From Verrucomicrobiota bacterium (GTDB taxonomy: Bacteria; Verrucomicrobiota; Verrucomicrobiia; Opitutales; Opitutaceae): DNA of 64,000 nt. Positions 37,027-45,038 of this stretch are shown piece after piece (within the stretch, counting starts at the first letter, position 1; each line of letters begins with the position of its first letter). Under the pieces are notes generated by a model, which did no database searches, was not told the origin of the DNA, and saw nothing but the letters and a program-made list of their open reading frames with translations. Position numbers and translations under genes: made by a program. The stretch spans positions 124,001-188,000 of the forward strand of contig JAEZUE010000047.1 of the NCBI GenBank assembly GCA_023443455.1, given 5' to 3'.

Positions 37027-37036
37027 ACACCGCGCC

Positions 37037-37885
37037 ATGCCCCCGCTCCTCGTCAACGTCGCCCTCACCGGGATGGTCCCGCAGAAGACGGACAATCCCG
37101 CCGTGCCCCTCACCGCCGACGAGATTGTCGCCGACGCCCGGCGCTGCTTCGCGGCCGGGGCCACCATCATCCACGTCCATGTACGCGATGCCGCCGGACA
37201 GCCGGACTACCGACCCGAGGCCTATGCGCCGGTATTTGAGCGTATCCGTTCAGCCTGTCCCGGGGTGCTAATCTCCGGCACCTGCTCCGGCCGCACCCAC
37301 CGCGAGTTCGCCCAGCGCAGCGCAGTGCTCGACTGCCACCCCGACTTCGGCTCGCTCACCCTCGGCTCGATGAACTTCGCCACCCAGGCCTCGGTCAACG
37401 ACCCCGCCATGATCCGCGCCCTCGCCGTGGCGATGCAGCAGCGCGCCATCGTGCCTGAGTGGGAGATTTTCGATCTGGGCATGGCCGACTACGCACACTA
37501 CCTCGTCGGCAAGGGCCTGCTGTCGCGCCCCTTCTACGCCAACATTCTACTCGGTTCGCTCGGCACTCTCGCTGCCTCGGCCTTCAATCTCGCCACGGTT
37601 GTCCGCGCCCTGCCCGAGGGCACCATCTGGTCCGGCGGGGGCATCGGTCGCCACCAGTTTCCCATGAACTGCCTCGCCCTCGCGATGGGCGGGCATGTGC
37701 GCGTGGGCCTTGAGGACGGGCTCTTCTACGACACGGAGAAACAACAGCCCGCCACCAACCTAGGCTTGGTCGAGCGTGCCGTCAGCGTGGCCCGCGCCAT
37801 GGGCCGCACCATTGCCACACCGGCTCAGGCTCGCGAATTGCTCGGCCTTGCGCCTCGCGCCGACGGCCCCCTCAGTGCCTGTTAG
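37037..37885 (+). CDS. BKACE-family beta-keto acid cleavage enzyme
   Basis: The protein has 282 residues. Metal ligands H46 and H48 are seen in ATIIHVHVRDAAGQPDYR, and the family signature GIGRHQFPMNCLALAMGGHVRVGLEDGL is near residues 200-227. The founding member Kce condenses 3-keto-5-aminohexanoate with acetyl-CoA to give acetoacetate and an aminobutyryl-CoA; relatives use other beta-keto acids. Such enzymes normally sit in catabolic operons. Here it is packed (10 bp) behind a sugar acyltransferase, suggesting it supplies or remodels an unusual acyl-CoA for glycan acylation (inference). It converges on the next gene, 4 bp apart. Confidence 0.9.
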   Translation: MPPLLVNVALTGMVPQKTDNPAVPLTADEIVADARRCFAAGATIIHVHVRDAAGQPDYRPEAYAPVFERIRSACPGVLISGTCSGRTHREFAQRSAVLDCHPDFGSLTLGSMNFATQASVNDPAMIRALAVAMQQRAIVPEWEIFDLGMADYAHYLVGKGLLSRPFYANILLGSLGTLAASAFNLATVVRALPEGTIWSGGGIGRHQFPMNCLALAMGGHVRVGLEDGLFYDTEKQQPATNLGLVERAVSVARAMGRTIATPAQARELLGLAPRADGPLSAC

Positions 37886-37889
37886 CCGG

Positions 37890-38507
37890 TTACTCGGATC
37901 GGTTCAGATGCGGCATCACCTGCCCGCGGTGCGCGACCCCAAGAAAACCGCAGAGCCGCGCCATCGCATCCGGATCGGCCACATTGAGCTCCAGCAACGA
38001 ATCGCGCCGGCCCCGGAAATAGCGACGGACGTCCTCGTTGTGTCGCTCATACTGCTCGGTGTAGATCACCCGGTCATACTCTTGGCCTTCACTGATGCCA
38101 AACACGTGGCGCTGAACTTCCCACAAGTGCCCAATCGCGCAGTAGCCAAAGGCTTTCAAGTCGTCCGCCGTCGGGCACCGGCCTCTACCCACAATCTGGG
38201 TATGAAACCGCACCATCGACTCGTACCACACGTCTGCAGTGTCTCGCACTGACAGTATGAAGCGCGAGCCCGGGAAGGCCTGATCCAAGGCCTGGTACGT
38301 ATAGGGCAAGCTGAACGGCACATCCTGGAACGCATCGGCCGTGGCACAGAGCTCAATAATCCTGCGGAAGTCACGCCGCACCCAATCGCCAAAGAGGCGC
38401 TCCCCCTTCGACTGGTCGCCCATCCGATACCCCAGCTGCACCAACGCCTGCTCCAGCGAGGTCGTCCCTGTTTTGTTCCTACCAATGCAGAAAACCTTGC
38501 CGGCCAT
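37890..38507 (-). CDS. Sulfotransferase-fold protein (Sulfotransfer_4-like)
   Basis: The protein has 205 residues on the opposite strand to its neighbours. The P-loop-like 5'-phosphosulfate motif is FCIGRNKTGTTSLEQAL (6-22), and FILSVRDTADVWYESMVRFH supplies the 3'-phosphate Arg/Ser. EYDRVIYTEQYERHNEDVRRYF and LLELNVADPDAMARLCGFL match the small sulfotransferase group related to PF17784. The acceptor is unknown. Its reversed orientation inside a plus-strand locus suggests independent acquisition or its own promoter in the 139-bp gap before 38647. Confidence 0.82.
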   Translation of the reverse strand: MAGKVFCIGRNKTGTTSLEQALVQLGYRMGDQSKGERLFGDWVRRDFRRIIELCATADAFQDVPFSLPYTYQALDQAFPGSRFILSVRDTADVWYESMVRFHTQIVGRGRCPTADDLKAFGYCAIGHLWEVQRHVFGISEGQEYDRVIYTEQYERHNEDVRRYFRGRRDSLLELNVADPDAMARLCGFLGVAHRGQVMPHLNRSE

Positions 38508-38646
38508 TTCTGTCTGATTAAGGGACGCTAGGGCCTCTGCCGAGGGCGAAATCTCCGGACGTTCACCTCAAGCTTGCCTGTCTAGGCCCGGACGCTGTGA
38601 TACGTCTTCCATCTAACTCCATCTCCCCGCAGCCGCCATCCCGTCC

Positions 38647-40278
38647 ATGTCCGAGCCCGAAGCCAACACCCAGCCGGTCGTCAGTGTTTGTATCCTGACC
38701 TATCAACACGTGGGTTTTATCGCTCAAGCCATCGAGGGGGCGCTGATGCAGCGCACTGAGTTCCCCGTCGAAATCCTCGTGGGCGAGGACGGCTCAACCG
38801 ACGGCACGCGTGAAGTCTGTCTCGACTACGCGCAACGATTCCCCGATCGGGTCCGGGTATTCGTCCGCGACCGCAAGGATGTCGTATTCATTGATGGGCT
38901 CCCCCGCGGCGGTTTCAACTTTCGGATGACGCTCCGCGAAGCCCGCGGCGAGTTCATCGCCCTATGCGAAGGCGACGACTTTTGGACCGACCCCGACAAA
39001 CTTCAACGCCAGGTCGACTACCTCCGCCATCATTCCGATTGCGTCGGCTGCTTTCACGACGCCTGCCTCGTCGACCTCGACGGCCGCACTATCGCCGAGA
39101 GCTACTTTCAAACGCCACAGGAAAAGTTCAATCAGCGCGATGTCCTAGACTCGCTCATGAGCCGCGAGCCCACCTGCTCGCTGCTTTTCCGACGATCTGC
39201 TTATGTCGATCCGCTGCCCGATTGGTACCTGCGCCGTCCGAACGACCTAGCCCTCGACATCCTGCTCACCAACCAAGGTTCGCTGGGCTTTATCAACCAC
39301 AACATGTCCGCCTATCGGATTCACTCCGGCGGCATCTGGAGCGGAACAACCGAGGCGTCGCGAATTGTAGAGCTGATCGTGCGCTATAAGCTCCTTCTCT
39401 CTGATCCTTACTTTCTGGAGCATCACCGCGAGCTGTTGCTCCGCAAGGTCGGCGAGTTTGAGTCGTCGCTGTTCACGCGTGCCGATGGGGTTAGCGAGGT
39501 CGCCCGTCTGGAGTCAGTGGTCTCTGAACAGCGCGCCGCCATAGTCGCCACCCGCGACGAATGCCAACGCCTATCCTCGTTGGTTACGCAATACTCCGGT
39601 GAAATCGCCCAGCTATCCTCCACAGCCAAGACCCAAACCGACCATATCGCCGTTCTGGAAAAGGAGCGTGACCGCCTCGCTGCCTTGGTGAAGCAATACT
39701 CCGGCGACATCGCCCACCTTTCCTCCACAGCCAAGACACAGTCCGACCACATCGCCGTCCTCGAAAAAGAGCGCGACCGCCTCGCCGCCGAGGCCACAGC
39801 CGCACGGAACGAAACCGCTCGCGCCACAGCCGCCGGCCAGCAGCACATCGATTCCCTCAAAGCTCAGCTCGACCGCACCGTCGCTGAAAACGAGAAGACC
39901 ATCGCCGCTCTTCGCCCGCAACTGGCCGAGACCGTCCAGCGCTACGAGGGGTACCTCGCTCCGCTCAAGCAGCAGCTCGACCAGCTCGCCGTCACCTCCA
40001 AACAGCAAAATCAACATATTGCCGTCCTTGAGGGGGAGCGCGACCGTCTCGCCGCCTTGGTGAAGCAATACTCCGGCGACATCGCCCACCTTTCCTCCAC
40101 GGCCAAGACACAGTCCAACCACATCGCAGTTCTGGAAAAGGAACGCGACCGCCTCGCCGCCCGCGAGACTAGCCTCACGGGTGAAACCGCTCATTACCTG
40201 AAGGTCATGGACGAACAGCTCGGCTATATCAAAATCCTCGAAGCAGCGCGGAGCCAAACTGCCTCCACCAAATCGTGA
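38647..40278 (+). CDS. GT2 glycosyltransferase with long repetitive coiled coil
   Basis: The protein has 543 residues. The GT2 domain spans about 10-285: VSVCILTYQHVGF, ILVGEDGSTDGT, ALCEGDDFWTDPDKLQRQ. The C-terminal about 250 residues are a predicted coiled coil built partly from a repeated 35-residue unit beginning LVKQYSGDIAHLSSTAK and ending VLEKERDRLAA. It occurs near residues 311, 347 and 471, with a half-unit before the last. DNA of the second and third copies is almost identical, pointing to recent duplication. Coiled coils on polymer-end enzymes can act as length rulers. The stop overlaps the next gene's possible GTG start. Confidence 0.88.
   Translation: MSEPEANTQPVVSVCILTYQHVGFIAQAIEGALMQRTEFPVEILVGEDGSTDGTREVCLDYAQRFPDRVRVFVRDRKDVVFIDGLPRGGFNFRMTLREARGEFIALCEGDDFWTDPDKLQRQVDYLRHHSDCVGCFHDACLVDLDGRTIAESYFQTPQEKFNQRDVLDSLMSREPTCSLLFRRSAYVDPLPDWYLRRPNDLALDILLTNQGSLGFINHNMSAYRIHSGGIWSGTTEASRIVELIVRYKLLLSDPYFLEHHRELLLRKVGEFESSLFTRADGVSEVARLESVVSEQRAAIVATRDECQRLSSLVTQYSGEIAQLSSTAKTQTDHIAVLEKERDRLAALVKQYSGDIAHLSSTAKTQSDHIAVLEKERDRLAAEATAARNETARATAAGQQHIDSLKAQLDRTVAENEKTIAALRPQLAETVQRYEGYLAPLKQQLDQLAVTSKQQNQHIAVLEGERDRLAALVKQYSGDIAHLSSTAKTQSNHIAVLEKERDRLAARETSLTGETAHYLKVMDEQLGYIKILEAARSQTASTKS
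39577..40161 (+). repeat. Internal coding repeats, about 105 bp, in the coiled-coil region
   Basis: The three full units (starting near 39577, 39685 and 40057) encode the same 35-residue heptad block. Units two and three match at nearly every base over 105 bp. They are separated by a unique stretch of about 265 bp. The repeats could expand or contract by recombination and so alter coiled-coil length. Confidence 0.75.
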
Positions 40279-40286
40279 CCCGGAGT

Positions 40287-42173
40287 ATGTCGATCGAGCC
40301 GAAGCCCGTCCGCGATCTGTTGATCACGGCCATTGAAACCAACAACCACCACGGAGTCGGCATCCTCCTCCAGCGGATGTTCGGCCAAGGCGAAGAGTTT
40401 GTTTGCCTGCGCACAACCTCCCAGCACGGAGGGTCCGAACCCTTCGGCTCCGACCATCATGAGCTCTGCTCCCGTTTCCTGACCGATGCCGAGACCGAGC
40501 ATCATCTAGGAGCGATCCTCTCGCTCTACCAGATTAGGCGGATCTTGGTTGTCCCCTACTATCGTGAGGAATTCGTGCACGGCGTAATTGCCAAGCGCCT
40601 GACTGGCGCACCGCTCTGCACCTACCTGATGGATGATCAGAATATCTTCGCCCCGCTGGTCCACGATCAGCGAGTGAAGGAGCTGTTGGAAATCTCCGAT
40701 CTCCGTTTAGGCATTTCACCCGAGATGTGCGCCGCGTACTCCGCCAAATTTGGCACGCCCGTGCACCTTCTGCCTCCGCTCGCGGAGCCCACCAACAACT
40801 ATCTCCCCAACTATTGGCAGCCCGAACCGGACGAAACGCCCCTCTGCGCCATGCTCGGCAACGTGTGGACCGACCGCCGTTTCGCTGAATTGCGGCGACT
40901 GGTTCATGGCGCCGGCTTGCGCGTACATTGGTACGGCAATGGTCCGAAAGCAAACTGGCTCACCGGCACGGTCGAGGAATGGGAAGCCGACGGCATTGAA
41001 CCGATGGGCTTCCTCCCCGAAGAGGACCTCATCACCTCGCTAGCGGCCTACCCTTTCGTCCTCGTACCATCCGGCAGCCTCGATGCGGACGACGACAACC
41101 CGGCCTTCTCACGCCTCAGCCTGCCTTCGCGCCTTGTCTTCCTTCACGCTCGCACCGACACCCCCGTCTTGCTGCTGGGTAGCCCGGAGACCGCGGCCGG
41201 CCGGTTCATCTCAACCATCGGCAGCGGACTTTGTTGCCGTCATGAATCGACCGACTTGGCCCTTTGTATTAAGGCACTAAGGGAACCGGCCACTCGCGCG
41301 CGCTTTCGCCAGAATATTCGTCAGCATGCTCCATCCATGACGATGCCCGCGGCAGGGAGTTGGATTTGGGAGTCACTCGCAAACTACGGGCCATTGCCCG
41401 CCAACTTCGACCGATCCTTTGCTGCGCCAACGTCAATCCGGCGTCCCGATCTGCCATCCTCGTCCGATGGGACAACGCACAACATCATCGCGGGATCACT
41501 GGAAGACTTTGCCGTCTCCCGCCGTTCACATTTCACCCAAGTTCCGACCTTGGTATCAGAAGACTGCGATCACTTGGAGTTGACTACCTACGAAGGACAC
41601 CTGGCAGCTTACCTTATCGGAGGAACGAGCAATACGATTCGTGATGTACTCTTCCTCGGCGACTGGATCCCAACCCCTATCGCTCAAGCCTGCACCAACC
41701 AACGCCTGTGGCGCATACGCGACCTTCCCGCTTGGCAACGCAACGGGTATTCCGGCGATCCGAGCCATCTGGAGTGCGTCAACACCCAAGCCTCCGCGAT
41801 TGCAGAGGTTCGTCGCTTCGACGCCATTCTGAGCACCGGATGGGTGGCTAGTTTACCCGACGATTTCCATGCCCAAGAAGGGCTGTCCCTATTCCTCGCC
41901 GCCTGCACTCGTCCAGGCGGCATTAACGCCCATTGGTTTTCCGCGGTGCTCCACCCCTCATTCTTCTGGGTTTGCCCCACCTACAGTTACCTCCTTCGCC
42001 GTTTTCGCACCGGCTCGAATTGGCCCGGCCTCGACGACTTCCAGCACGCCACCGATCCGTACTTCATGAGCGAGGCGGCCTACGACCAGCATTGGCGCGC
42101 ATCCACAGGCAAGGCATACAAGGAGTTTGGGCGGCCCTTTGCCTTGATGGTGGGATGGCAAGCACCTGCGTAA
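40287..42173 (+). CDS. Glycosyltransferase-like protein fused to a degenerate methyltransferase-like domain
   Basis: The protein has 628 residues from ATG 40287; GTG 40275 overlapping the previous stop is an alternative start. The N-terminal about 385 residues look like a GT-B enzyme (LITAIETNNHHGVGILLQRMF; TYLMDDQNIFAPLV; LCAMLGNVWTDRRFAELRRL; YGNGPKANWL). The C-terminal about 235 residues (from 395) follow the layout of the methyltransferase at 43311: DAILSTGWVASLPDDFHAQEG parallels its motif-IV region, and both end in YMSEAA/YFMSEAA...W...GRP. A glycine-rich SAM loop is not evident here, so it may be inactive or bind glycan. Function unproven. Confidence 0.75.
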   Translation: MSIEPKPVRDLLITAIETNNHHGVGILLQRMFGQGEEFVCLRTTSQHGGSEPFGSDHHELCSRFLTDAETEHHLGAILSLYQIRRILVVPYYREEFVHGVIAKRLTGAPLCTYLMDDQNIFAPLVHDQRVKELLEISDLRLGISPEMCAAYSAKFGTPVHLLPPLAEPTNNYLPNYWQPEPDETPLCAMLGNVWTDRRFAELRRLVHGAGLRVHWYGNGPKANWLTGTVEEWEADGIEPMGFLPEEDLITSLAAYPFVLVPSGSLDADDDNPAFSRLSLPSRLVFLHARTDTPVLLLGSPETAAGRFISTIGSGLCCRHESTDLALCIKALREPATRARFRQNIRQHAPSMTMPAAGSWIWESLANYGPLPANFDRSFAAPTSIRRPDLPSSSDGTTHNIIAGSLEDFAVSRRSHFTQVPTLVSEDCDHLELTTYEGHLAAYLIGGTSNTIRDVLFLGDWIPTPIAQACTNQRLWRIRDLPAWQRNGYSGDPSHLECVNTQASAIAEVRRFDAILSTGWVASLPDDFHAQEGLSLFLAACTRPGGINAHWFSAVLHPSFFWVCPTYSYLLRRFRTGSNWPGLDDFQHATDPYFMSEAAYDQHWRASTGKAYKEFGRPFALMVGWQAPA

Positions 42174-42234
42174 CACAAAACCGCTTTCCGCACTTGCCGC
42201 GCTAAGCAGAATCCTGCGACGCTTCCCTGACATC

Positions 42235-43278
42235 ATGTTGGCAGGCTACGACACTCCCATCCTTTTCTTGGTCTTCAACCGGCCAACAGTGACCGCACGT
42301 GTATTTGCCGCGATCCGCGCGGCCCGCCCAACACAGCTCTATGTCGCCGCAGATGGGCCAAGACCTGATCGCCTAGGCGAAGCCGCTTTGTGTGCCGAAA
42401 CCCGCCGGATCGCGACTGCAGTCGATTGGCCGTGTAAGGTCACCACTTTCTTCCGCGATGAAAACCGGGGCTGCGGCGACGGCGTGAGCGAGGCCATCAG
42501 TTGGTTCTTCGAGCAGGTGGAAGAGGGCATCATCTTGGAGGACGACTGCCTACCCCACCCCGATTTCTTCCACTTTTGCGCCACTATGCTGGAGCGATAC
42601 CGCCATGATGAGCGTGTTGCCACCGTCACCGGCGACCATTTTCTCCCCGCCACGCTCACCTTTCCGCACAGCCACTACTTCTCCAAATACGCCCAAATCT
42701 GGGGCTGGGCCACGTGGCGACGTGCATGGAAAAACTACGATCGCCATCTCAGTAGTCTCACTGCCACGGAATGGGATTCGATTATTCGCCGCGAGTGCCC
42801 GACGATGATCGAGCGCGAATACTGGCTGGAGATCCTGCGGGCGCTGCTCGCCGGCAATATCGACACATGGGACTTCCAGCTCATTTTCAGTATGTGGAAA
42901 ACCGGAGGGCTGACGGTTTCACCTCACCGTAATCTCATCTGCAACCTCGGCTACGGGCCCGACGCCACCCACACTGCCTTCGATGGCCCGCTCGCGGAAC
43001 AGCCCACCGCGGCCCTTACGCTCCCGCTCAAGGACACCCCCGCCGTCGCCGCCGATCCAGCCCTCGATGAATTCACTTTCTTCATTCGTTTCCTTGAGCG
43101 CCTGACCCAGACCTGGTGGGTTGAGCAGGTGCTCTCCCCCGAGAAGAAACTTGGGGAGGTCCGCGCAGAACTCGGCCGCAAGGAACGCTATATTCGCGAA
43201 CTCGAACGCGAGATTCGCGAAAAACGTCGCCAGTTGCGCCTCGCCACGACCGCACTAACGCAGATGAATCCCACGTAG
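42235..43278 (+). CDS. HlpA-like GT-A glycosyltransferase
   Basis: The protein has 347 residues. The N-terminus TPILFLVFNRPTVTARVFAAIR and LYVAADGPR is the signature of the sugar-nucleotide transferases annotated hemolytic protein HlpA-like. A GT-A metal motif is present in GIILEDDCLPHPDFF, followed by YAQIWGWATWRRAW and WDFQLIFSMWKTGGL. The C-terminus (about 310-340) is a short charged coiled coil (ELGRKERYIRELEREIREKRR). It probably adds one sugar of the exported chain. Donor and acceptor are unknown. It lies in a plus-strand series with 33-61 bp gaps. Confidence 0.88.
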   Translation: MLAGYDTPILFLVFNRPTVTARVFAAIRAARPTQLYVAADGPRPDRLGEAALCAETRRIATAVDWPCKVTTFFRDENRGCGDGVSEAISWFFEQVEEGIILEDDCLPHPDFFHFCATMLERYRHDERVATVTGDHFLPATLTFPHSHYFSKYAQIWGWATWRRAWKNYDRHLSSLTATEWDSIIRRECPTMIEREYWLEILRALLAGNIDTWDFQLIFSMWKTGGLTVSPHRNLICNLGYGPDATHTAFDGPLAEQPTAALTLPLKDTPAVAADPALDEFTFFIRFLERLTQTWWVEQVLSPEKKLGEVRAELGRKERYIRELEREIREKRRQLRLATTALTQMNPT

Positions 43279-43310
43279 TTGCTCCATCGTACCCTCCCGC
43301 CCACCAAAAT

Positions 43311-44051
43311 ATGCCGGCAACTATCTCAACGCCATCGCCCGACACTATTGCCGAGTTCTCAGTGTCAAAATTGGCGCACTTCGATCTCTTCAAGGGACAG
43401 CCATTCCGGTCCTACAATGTCGATGCTCCAGACCCGATGACATGCGACCTCAAGGTCTACCAGGATTACCTGATGTACACCTACATCGTCGCGAACGTAC
43501 CCAAAGGATCCCGCATTCTCGAAGTCGGAGGGGGCGACAGCCGAATCCTCAGATACTTCGCCAAAGATTACGAGTGCTGGAACGTCGACAAATGCGAAGG
43601 CTTGGGCAACGGCCCGATCCAGTTCACCTCCCCACACTACCGCATCGTTTCCGACTACCTCGGCAGTTTCAATCCGGAGTTGCCCGACGCCCACTTCGAC
43701 TTCGTCTTCTCCATTTCCGCCCTCGAACACACTCCCGAGGATCAGACCGTCCGCGAGAACCTCGTCCGCGACCTCCATCGTATCCTCAAACCTGGTGCGG
43801 CCACTTTCCATCTCTTCGACTGCATCTGGCGGCGCGACGGGAAGACGTGGATCAACAGCCTCGTGCCCTATCTTTACGCCACCGTTCCGGCCGCCACCCG
43901 TTTCGTACCTCCCGCTGCACTGGAAAACGACCCGAGCATTTATTACATGTCCGAAGCCGCCTTCACCTCCAATTGGACCCCGATTCTGAAGCAGAGCGAC
44001 CAAGAATACGGCCGGCCGTACTCGATGAATGTTTTCTGGGAAAACAAATAG
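43311..44051 (+). CDS. SAM-dependent methyltransferase, class I
   Basis: The protein has 246 residues. The SAM-binding loop ILEVGGGDSRILRYFAKDYE (motif I), FDFVFSISALEHTPEDQTV (motif IV) and LHRILKPGAATFHLFD (motif V/VI) define the fold. The last 35 residues (YYMSEAAFTSNW, then EYGRPYSMNVFW) recur in the C-terminal domain of the 40287 protein. It probably methylates a sugar hydroxyl or a phosphate of the glycan. Its stop (44049-44051) touches a possible GTG start for the following epimerase. Confidence 0.9.
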   Translation: MPATISTPSPDTIAEFSVSKLAHFDLFKGQPFRSYNVDAPDPMTCDLKVYQDYLMYTYIVANVPKGSRILEVGGGDSRILRYFAKDYECWNVDKCEGLGNGPIQFTSPHYRIVSDYLGSFNPELPDAHFDFVFSISALEHTPEDQTVRENLVRDLHRILKPGAATFHLFDCIWRRDGKTWINSLVPYLYATVPAATRFVPPAALENDPSIYYMSEAAFTSNWTPILKQSDQEYGRPYSMNVFWENK

Positions 44052-44068
44052 TGAGCACTACCTCTTTC

Positions 44069-45028
44069 ATGAACATTCAAGACCAAAGTATTGCCGTGAC
44101 TGGCGGGGCCGGTTTCATCGGGTGTCACCTTGTAGAACGCCTCCTCGCCAACGGCGCAAAGCGCGTTCTGGTGATCGACAGTCTTGAATATGGTACCCGT
44201 GGAAATCTCGGCGCCATCGACGACCGGATCTCTGTGTTTGAGCACCGCCTCGGCGCCCACAGCCGCCCAATCCTAACCGAACAGCTTTCCGGCTATAGCC
44301 TGCTTTTCCATCTCGCAGCAGAGAAGCACAACCAGTCGATTGACAGCCCGATAAAGGTGATCGACGCCAACATCGCGGGCACGCACGAACTCCTTGCAGC
44401 GGCTGCTGAGGTCGGCATCCGCAAGGTGGTCTTCACCTCCTCGCTCTACGCCTACGGCCGCATGAAGGGACCGCCCTTTGTGGAAACCGAGATTCCGCGT
44501 CCGCGCACCGTCTATGGCACCTCGAAACTCGCCGGGGAACACCTCTGCCACCACATCGAGCTACGTGCCAATATGCCCTGTGTCGCCCTGCGATATCTCT
44601 TTGTTTACGGCCCCCGCCAATTCGCCCGGCAGGGGTATAAGTCGGTAATAGTAAAGAATTTTGAACGCCTCCTTGAAGGGAAGGCACCCCTAGTCTGCGG
44701 AGACGGAAAGCAACAACTCGACTATGTGTACGTCGATGATGCGGTTGAGGCAACGCTGCGGAGCATGGAATCGACCGCATCGGATGACGTCTTTAATATA
44801 TGCACCGGGCGTGGAATCTCAGTTCTGGAACTCACTGAGCTCATGCAACAGATTGCCGGCACCCATCATCAACCCGTGTTCGTTCCTCCCGACGCGACCC
44901 ATGATTCCTCCCGTGTCGGCGATCCAACAAAATGCCACACCAAGCTCGGCTTCAAAGCCTCCGTTCCGTTGGAAGAGGGACTTCATCGCACGTTTGAGTG
45001 GATGAAGCAACAGCACCGTAAAGTTTGA
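44069..45028 (+). CDS. NAD-dependent epimerase/dehydratase (extended SDR)
   Basis: The protein has 319 residues from ATG 44069; GTG 44051 is an alternative that overlaps the previous stop. It has Rossmann motif AVTGGAGFIGCHLVERLL, then LLFHLAAEKHNQS, FTSSLYAYG, catalytic Y149GTSK153, RYLFVYGPRQF and YVYVDDAVEAT. The layout is that of UDP-glucose 4-epimerases and related sugar-nucleotide epimerases. It probably interconverts or dehydrates a nucleotide sugar for the locus; the substrate cannot be fixed by eye. It starts 17 bp after the methyltransferase gene and ends 10 bp before the fusion gene that follows. Confidence 0.9.
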   Translation: MNIQDQSIAVTGGAGFIGCHLVERLLANGAKRVLVIDSLEYGTRGNLGAIDDRISVFEHRLGAHSRPILTEQLSGYSLLFHLAAEKHNQSIDSPIKVIDANIAGTHELLAAAAEVGIRKVVFTSSLYAYGRMKGPPFVETEIPRPRTVYGTSKLAGEHLCHHIELRANMPCVALRYLFVYGPRQFARQGYKSVIVKNFERLLEGKAPLVCGDGKQQLDYVYVDDAVEATLRSMESTASDDVFNICTGRGISVLELTELMQQIAGTHHQPVFVPPDATHDSSRVGDPTKCHTKLGFKASVPLEEGLHRTFEWMKQQHRKV

Positions 45029-45038
45029 CCGCCCCATC

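Noticed and set aside
39577..40161. Regularly repeated DNA considered as a CRISPR or minisatellite
   Set aside because: The units are in frame, encode coiled-coil heptads and have no unique spacers of constant length.
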